From: Victivallales bacterium
GTDB taxonomy: Bacteria > Verrucomicrobiota > Lentisphaeria > Oligosphaerales > Oligosphaeraceae
Direction: 5' to 3'
NCBI GenBank assembly: GCA_017543165.1
Contig: JAFYGL010000502.1
Location: forward strand, 1-5,853
DNA length: 5,853 nucleotides
Made by a program: the position numbers and the translations under genes. Below are positions 4,802 to 5,853 of this stretch, piece after piece (position 1 is the stretch's first letter; each line of letters starts with the position of its first letter). The notes below the pieces were generated by a model, which did not search any database, had not been told where the DNA came from, and saw nothing but the letters and a program-made list of their open reading frames with translations.

Positions 4802-5853
4802 ATGCCAGGCAATCCCTTTCATTTCAGCAATATTGGCTTCTTCTCGCTCAGTGGTGTGTGCGACGAGGAACGGCTTGCCGTGGCGGAAAGGCGTTTGCGC
4901 GAATGGGGCGTGACGGCGATTATGCCGCGCCCTGCAAAGGCATTGCGCTATTTGGACGGGACGGACAGGGAACGGCTCCGCTGCTTCAACGAACTGCTGG
5001 CAAATCCACAGGTGGAAATTATGGTGGCGCTGCGCGGCGGTTTTGGAGTGACACGGGTGCTGGACAGCATTGACTGGGAGGCAATGCGCCGCCGCAACCT
5101 GCCCATTGTGGGCTACAGCGATGTCAGCGCATTGCACCTGGCTGCGCTAGCCCATGGCTGCTGCAACCACATACACGGCCCAATGTTGCTTAGCCAGTTT
5201 GGCAAGGAAGCTGCCAGCCAGGAAGACGAGCGCAATGTCAACGATACCATTGCCTCCTTGAAAGCATGCATTGCAGGCAATCCATGCCCAATTCTGCCAG
5301 ATGCCCAATTGCAGGTGATACAGGAAGGCCATGTCGCAGCCGCGCCAATTGTGCCCTGCAACTTCTCCATGCTGATTTCCTTGCTGGGCACGCCGCATCT
5401 GCCGCAGCTGAAGAACACGATTCTTGCCGTGGAGGACATCTCAGAGGACGCCTACAGGGTGGACAGGATGCTGGCGCAACTCAAGTCCGCTGGCATACTC
5501 AAGTCATTGAAGGGACTGGTTTTCGGTGACTTTACTGATTGCGAAAATCCGCAGTATCTGCCAGAAATATTTGCAGAATATGCCAAGTGTGTGAAGGGGC
5601 CAGTCATTTCAGGCTTGCCATTCGGCCATGGCAGGCGCACCATGAGCATCAGAGTGGGCGCGTTTGTGGAATTGACCGCAAACAAGGACGGCGTCACGTT
5701 GAGGGAGGCGGCGCTGAATGCCTTCAAGCCAAAGATGTTCTGCTCCGAAAAGGGCACTATGGGCTATAGGCTGCTCTCGCCAAAAAAGTGCGAACCGGGC
5801 AGAAAATACCCGCTGGTTCTATTCCTGCACGGAGCAGGCGAGCGGGGAGAGGA
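4802..5853 (+). CDS. S66 LD-carboxypeptidase fused to an alpha/beta-hydrolase domain, 3'-truncated
   Basis: The frame is open from the ATG at 4802 to the window edge (350 full codons). Residues 1 to about 307 form an S66 serine peptidase: N-terminal 'NIGFFSLSG' (10-18), 'VALRGGFGVTRVLD' near 80, nucleophile Ser106 in 'GYSDVSALH', Glu211 in 'AVEDISEDAYRVDRML' and His276 in 'GLPFGHGRR'. This is the complete Ser-Glu-His triad. LdcA enzymes remove the terminal D-Ala from murein tetrapeptides during cell-wall recycling; the MccF branch instead cleaves peptide-nucleotide antibiotics, and I cannot separate the two here. From about residue 320 the sequence changes to 'YRLLSPKKCEPGRKYPLVL', then 'FLHGAGERGE', the first strand and HG oxyanion-hole motif of esterase/prolyl-oligopeptidase-like hydrolases; its Ser, Asp and His would lie beyond the window. 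No signal peptide is seen, so it is probably cytoplasmic. The only CCGG of the window lies at 5795-5798, in the second domain. Confidence 0.88.
   Translation, partial: MPGNPFHFSNIGFFSLSGVCDEERLAVAERRLREWGVTAIMPRPAKALRYLDGTDRERLRCFNELLANPQVEIMVALRGGFGVTRVLDSIDWEAMRRRNLPIVGYSDVSALHLAALAHGCCNHIHGPMLLSQFGKEAASQEDERNVNDTIASLKACIAGNPCPILPDAQLQVIQEGHVAAAPIVPCNFSMLISLLGTPHLPQLKNTILAVEDISEDAYRVDRMLAQLKSAGILKSLKGLVFGDFTDCENPQYLPEIFAEYAKCVKGPVISGLPFGHGRRTMSIRVGAFVELTANKDGVTLREAALNAFKPKMFCSEKGTMGYRLLSPKKCEPGRKYPLVLFLHGAGERGE

Noticed and set aside
4795..5073. 92-codon plus-strand frame starting just before the carboxypeptidase
   Set aside because: It is out of frame with the S66 gene, whose motifs are in the frame of 4802; it ends at 5073 inside that gene.

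Overview
The window looks like the chromosome of a moderately GC-rich, Gram-negative-type bacterium. The evidence is a lipoprotein with a clean lipobox, an LD-carboxypeptidase-type murein enzyme and ordinary bacterial NAD biosynthesis. The taxon cannot be fixed from sequence alone. The mix of a U32-like protein ending in a Cys cluster, a DUF3568-like lipoprotein and abundant palindromic or 'CACAGATT'-type intergenic repeats reminds me of the PVC group (Lentisphaerae/Verrucomicrobia), but that is a low-confidence guess.

Layout: (1) positions 1-932, plus strand, hold the 3' part of a U32/UbiU-UbiV-like TIM-barrel gene whose start lies outside the window. (2) About 898-1003 is a GC-rich, nearly perfect palindromic element wedged between two converging genes. 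It encodes the last residues of the U32-like protein and supplies both stop codons. (3) On the minus strand, nadB (L-aspartate oxidase, 4022-2325) is followed after 12 bases by an M20D amidohydrolase (2312-1002). The nadB stop codon is embedded in the Shine-Dalgarno sequence of the second gene, so the pair is probably one translationally coupled operon. (4) 4023-4174 is an AT-rich divergent promoter region. (5) On the plus strand, 4175-4591 encodes a small DUF3568-like lipoprotein. (6) 4596-4791 is a MITE-like element of nested inverted repeats, ending within ten bases of the next start codon. (7) From 4802 to the right edge runs an open gene encoding an S66 LD-carboxypeptidase domain with all three catalytic residues. 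It continues in frame into an alpha/beta-hydrolase (esterase/peptidase) domain cut by the window end. Neither a stop codon nor a frameshift separates the two domains.

How the genes work together: nadB makes iminoaspartate for NAD synthesis, but nadA and nadC are not in the window, and the coupled amidohydrolase has no obvious NAD role. The lipoprotein and the carboxypeptidase fusion share a strand and may both concern the envelope, but the repeat between them argues against assuming one transcript.

The most unexpected whole-window signal is compositional. The tetranucleotide CCGG occurs once in 5853 bases (5795-5798), although CCG occurs about 90 times on the plus strand. Codon choice bends to avoid it (CCA before G-initial codons, ACT before GGC). 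GATC is also scarce. This suggests long-term selection by a restriction-modification system or a similar site-specific force.
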